IMG/VR virus record: IMGVR_UViG_3300009149_000246
Coordinates: 1-25,514 of that record
From: a virus
Direction: 5' to 3' (one strand)
DNA length: 25,514 bases
Part shown: positions 23,490 through 25,514 of the stretch, piece after piece
Numbering within the stretch: position 1 is the first letter of the stretch
How the letters are laid out: each line of letters begins with the position of its first letter
The notes under the pieces: generated by a model
The model's database searches: none
What the model was told of the DNA's origin: nothing
Seen by the model: only the letters and a program-made list of their open reading frames with translations
Translations under genes and position numbers: made by a program

Positions 23490-23521
23490 TGTATATTTGC
23501 GTACCGTACGGTAAATGTCAA
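23490..23521 (-). promoter_or_regulatory. Candidate promoter containing a perfect 12-bp palindrome
   Basis: On the - strand TTGACA (23521-23516) is a perfect -35 box, overlapping the helicase stop codon. TATACA (23495-23490) is a fair -10 box with a 20-bp spacer; AATATA with an 18-bp spacer is the alternative. Inside the spacer TACCGTACGGTA (23502-23513) is a perfect palindrome, an ideal repressor or activator site. The next gene starts about 20 nt downstream with its own ribosome binding site. Confidence 0.55.
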
Positions 23522-24966
23522 AAGCTTTTTCTAACTAAGGCTAATATTTCTTCTGAAGTGACAATTTTTCTCGATAAACTCGAATCAATTTCTTCATCAA
23601 TAGTCTCTCTACACTGGATAACAATTTCAGTGATTTTATCATGTAAGTCGATACTTCCACCCCGGTAGTTACGTGCCGCAGCCTGAATCTTTCGCTCCAA
23701 ACTGAAATCACGACTATACCATATAGAATGACTAGCCGACTTAATATTAACACCAATCCCCAAACTAGCGGGATGGCCAATACAAACGGAGATAGAATCA
23801 TCCTCATTAAAAGACTTAATGTTAGCAAACTTTTCCTTAGTATTGATGAGGCCGTGTCCTTCAACATATCCAAGTTTGAGTGATTCACAGACTTCTCGGA
23901 TCTGCTTGTAGTTTTCGTGGAATACGGCCCAGATGATGACTTTTTGCTTTGCTTCAACGCAAATGTCGAATAAGAGTTCTTTAAGTGCTTTTTCCCTTTC
24001 ATTTTTTAACCTTACAATTTTTCCATCTTCAGTCTTAACAAAACCAGATGATATTTGGGCCAATCTTAAAAGTTTAACTAAGGCAATATCCGCAGTTACA
24101 GCTTCACCATCTATGACCGTTATTAGATGTTTTTTCATTTCATTGTATGCTTTTCTCTGTGAAGGGGTCATGTCTACTTTAACAATCTTCTCTACCTTCT
24201 CAGGGAGATCTATACATTCTTCTTTTAACGCTCTCATTGATTTAGCATAGATCTTTTCATTCATTTCATCATAAGCACCTGTTCTCACCTTCCAATCTGG
24301 AATGTGGATATTATTAACTTTGGGTCTACCGTAGTTAGCATCATAGAAATATTTGTTCTGGAAATTATAAAAGTTTCTTCCAAATGATTCACCCTTATCT
24401 AAGATCCTAAATTGAGCGTAGGCATCAAATGGTGAGTTAGTTATAAAAGAACCTGTGAGCAAATATCTGAACGTAGTTTTGTCAGATATTGTTGAAATTC
24501 GTTTTGTTCTTTTTGCATTGTGAGTTTTACATCTGTGAGATTCATCAAGAACCAATACTTCGGGGCAAAATTCCTTTCTAATAAAATCATAGAACTCTGT
24601 AGATGCTCCAATGGCTTCATAATTTGTGATAAGTATGACGTTACCATCGTATTTATCGAGTGCGATACTCGCTTGCTTAATTCTTCTTTTAACAGGCCCA
24701 AATAAAGGGATAACTCTTTCTCTAGGAGTTTTTGAGAATTTGTCAATCTCTTGCTGCCAATTTTCCAAAGTGATAATTGGGGATATAATAAGTGTACGTA
24801 AAACCCGCCCCGCTTTAAAATATCTGTAACGGAGTAGAGTAATGAGTGTAAGTGTTTTTCCTGTTCCAACATCGAATAAATATGCGTACTCAGGTAAGTC
24901 TTTTGCTGCATGAAAACCATTCTCCTGATGCTTCCAGTGTTGAACTATGTCATTTGGAAAATCCAT
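23518..24966 (-). CDS. SNF2-type superfamily 2 helicase / translocase
   Basis: This 482-residue protein is a compact SF2 ATPase. Walker A is FDVGTGKT (Lys37, Thr38). Motif Ia lies around LIISPIITLENW, with Trp70. Walker B is DESH (141-144) and motif III is LTGS (170-173). Motif V/VI is SLGIGVNI ... QAAARNYRGG (428-437, arginine finger Arg432). Phage SNF2-type helicases of this length sit with PolA and VRR-NUC and probably remodel replication forks or branched DNA. The gene starts by TAATG overlap with the upstream gene, with AAGGGTGA as ribosome binding site, and ends in TGA within the next promoter. Confidence 0.85.
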   Translation of the reverse strand: MDFPNDIVQHWKHQENGFHAAKDLPEYAYLFDVGTGKTLTLITLLRYRYFKAGRVLRTLIISPIITLENWQQEIDKFSKTPRERVIPLFGPVKRRIKQASIALDKYDGNVILITNYEAIGASTEFYDFIRKEFCPEVLVLDESHRCKTHNAKRTKRISTISDKTTFRYLLTGSFITNSPFDAYAQFRILDKGESFGRNFYNFQNKYFYDANYGRPKVNNIHIPDWKVRTGAYDEMNEKIYAKSMRALKEECIDLPEKVEKIVKVDMTPSQRKAYNEMKKHLITVIDGEAVTADIALVKLLRLAQISSGFVKTEDGKIVRLKNEREKALKELLFDICVEAKQKVIIWAVFHENYKQIREVCESLKLGYVEGHGLINTKEKFANIKSFNEDDSISVCIGHPASLGIGVNIKSASHSIWYSRDFSLERKIQAAARNYRGGSIDLHDKITEIVIQCRETIDEEIDSSLSRKIVTSEEILALVRKSF

Positions 24967-25205
24967 TATTTCACCCTTGAGTAGTTAAAGTCTCTTCGAC
25001 TTAAAAAAGCTACCGATAGATCCACTTTTACTGAATCTATTGTTTTATCTTTGTTAAATCTTTTATCCCAGTAATGAAATGCTCTATAGTTAAAATCGGG
25101 TATCTCTATTACTATTTTTTTTATTTTATTTGCACATTCTATAATATCAAATGTTGCTCCATAAGCAGCTTCAATATAATTGTGTACGTAGCTTACATTA
25201 GACAT
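24966..25205 (-). CDS. Small protein of unknown function
   Basis: This 79-residue ORF is joined to both neighbours by TAATG overlaps, which supports that it is real. It is rich in Tyr, Asn, Asp and Lys and has no signal peptide or membrane segment. A central IVIEIPDFNYRAFHYWDKRFNK segment and a C-terminal VDLSVAFLSRRDF strand are visible. No family is recognised. Coupling to the peptidase and helicase genes only shows that it belongs to the early transcript. Confidence 0.5.
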   Translation of the reverse strand: MSNVSYVHNYIEAAYGATFDIIECANKIKKIVIEIPDFNYRAFHYWDKRFNKDKTIDSVKVDLSVAFLSRRDFNYSRVK

Positions 25206-25514
25206 TACAAACTCGCAGGTTCATTATGACAGTGATAAAAAGTTGGATACTCTAAAACAACCTCAAAAGCTTGTGTGCAATATTCTTTAAGTGCTTCTTT
25301 ATCGTGCATAGATAGAAATTCAAAGTCTATATCAAGTGCTAAACCATATAGGTGTTTACTTGTGTGAGATCCACCTACTTCTTTACTCATATTATGAACT
25401 TGACAGCGATACCCACTATTAACATTTAAAGGTTTACCAAAATTAGCTCTTACAGCGTTCCATGAGTTTATTGTTTTGGTGTCAAAATATGTTGACATAC
25501 AATAGGAATTTGTA
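25205..25514 (-). CDS. Peptidase M15-type endolysin (L,D/D,D-carboxypeptidase fold), 5' end cut by window edge
   Basis: The frame remains open to the end of the window. The ATG at 25498 has no ribosome binding site, so the true start may lie outside. The visible ~100 residues hold the M15_3 core: R-x-x-FGKPLNVNSGYRC, HN-x-x-x-x-VGGS, then SKHLYGLALDIDF (zinc ligands His and Asp), and a C-terminal FYHCHNE with the final His. Enzymes of this family cut the peptide part of peptidoglycan. It is probably the lysis enzyme, though it lies in the replication block, far from the holin-like gene. Confidence 0.8.
   Translation of the reverse strand, partial: TNSYCMSTYFDTKTINSWNAVRANFGKPLNVNSGYRCQVHNMSKEVGGSHTSKHLYGLALDIDFEFLSMHDKEALKEYCTQAFEVVLEYPTFYHCHNEPASL

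Noticed and set aside
23541-24002. Ser/Leu/Lys-rich ORF in another frame of the helicase gene
   Set aside because: It overlaps conserved helicase motifs in the main frame and lacks a start with a ribosome binding site.
1-25514. Recoded genetic code (TGA as Trp) across the genome
   Set aside because: Several genes end in TGA exactly where the next gene starts (ATGA overlaps at 10523 and 10999), and Trp is normally TGG. Only the polymerase has an internal TGA.
1-25514. tRNA genes, CRISPR arrays, insertion sequences, integrase or attachment site
   Set aside because: I saw no cloverleaf-like sequence, no regularly spaced repeats, and no transposase or integrase motifs. There is no gap long enough to hide one.

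Overview
This window looks like part of an AT-rich, tailed double-stranded DNA phage (or prophage) genome. Genes are packed tightly, with many TAATG or ATGA stop/start overlaps and strong AAGGAG-type ribosome binding sites. There are two long gene blocks facing each other: a virion block on the + strand (positions 2 to 16966) and a replication and DNA-processing block on the - strand (25514 down to 17085). I see no tape-measure or tail-tube gene here. The virion block ends in a set of probable ejection proteins, so a short-tailed (podovirus-like) particle is the best guess, but capsid, portal and terminase genes must lie outside. The host cannot be named from this sequence. A lipoprotein that could be an outer-membrane spanin hints at a Gram-negative host.

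+ strand, in order: a fibre gene cut by the left edge; a large fibre with two tail-collar domains; a small membrane protein, an acidic protein and two overlapping small genes, the second a lipoprotein (possible lysis or envelope cassette); a small fibre-like protein; a 751-residue structural protein; three or four short fibre/adhesin genes; a probable permuted NlpC/P60-fold protein; a probable head-tail adaptor; and four consecutive genes (12227-16966) that look like internal or ejection proteins, with Gly/Ala-rich and repeated sequence. A hairpin at 16971-17012 separates the two blocks and probably terminates transcription from both sides.

- strand, in the direction of transcription (right to left): an M15-type cell-wall peptidase cut by the right edge; a small unknown gene; an SNF2-type helicase; a promoter carrying a perfect 12-bp palindrome; two small unknown genes; a probable ssDNA-binding-type protein; a small basic protein preceded by a long hairpin leader; a DnaQ-like exonuclease; a possible ribbon-helix-helix protein; a family A DNA polymerase interrupted by one in-frame TGA; an unknown acidic protein; a VRR-NUC nuclease; and a DUF1617-like protein. 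Helicase, SSB-like protein, PolA, exonuclease and VRR-NUC together make a replication/recombination module.

One gene breaks the pattern: a PD-(D/E)XK nuclease of the group I intron-associated type (17628-18044) lies on the + strand inside the - strand block. It has its own near-consensus promoter, which encloses an inverted repeat and would give a leaderless mRNA.

The most striking genome-wide signal is word avoidance. I found no CCWGG and no GGWCC anywhere in 25.5 kb, whereas CCSGG (about 30) and GGSCC (about 16) are common. Codon choice at Pro-Gly and Gly-Pro pairs switches to rare codons as if to avoid these words, which suggests adaptation to restriction-modification systems. The second main point is the TGA in the polymerase gene: both halves keep their catalytic motifs and stay in the same frame.
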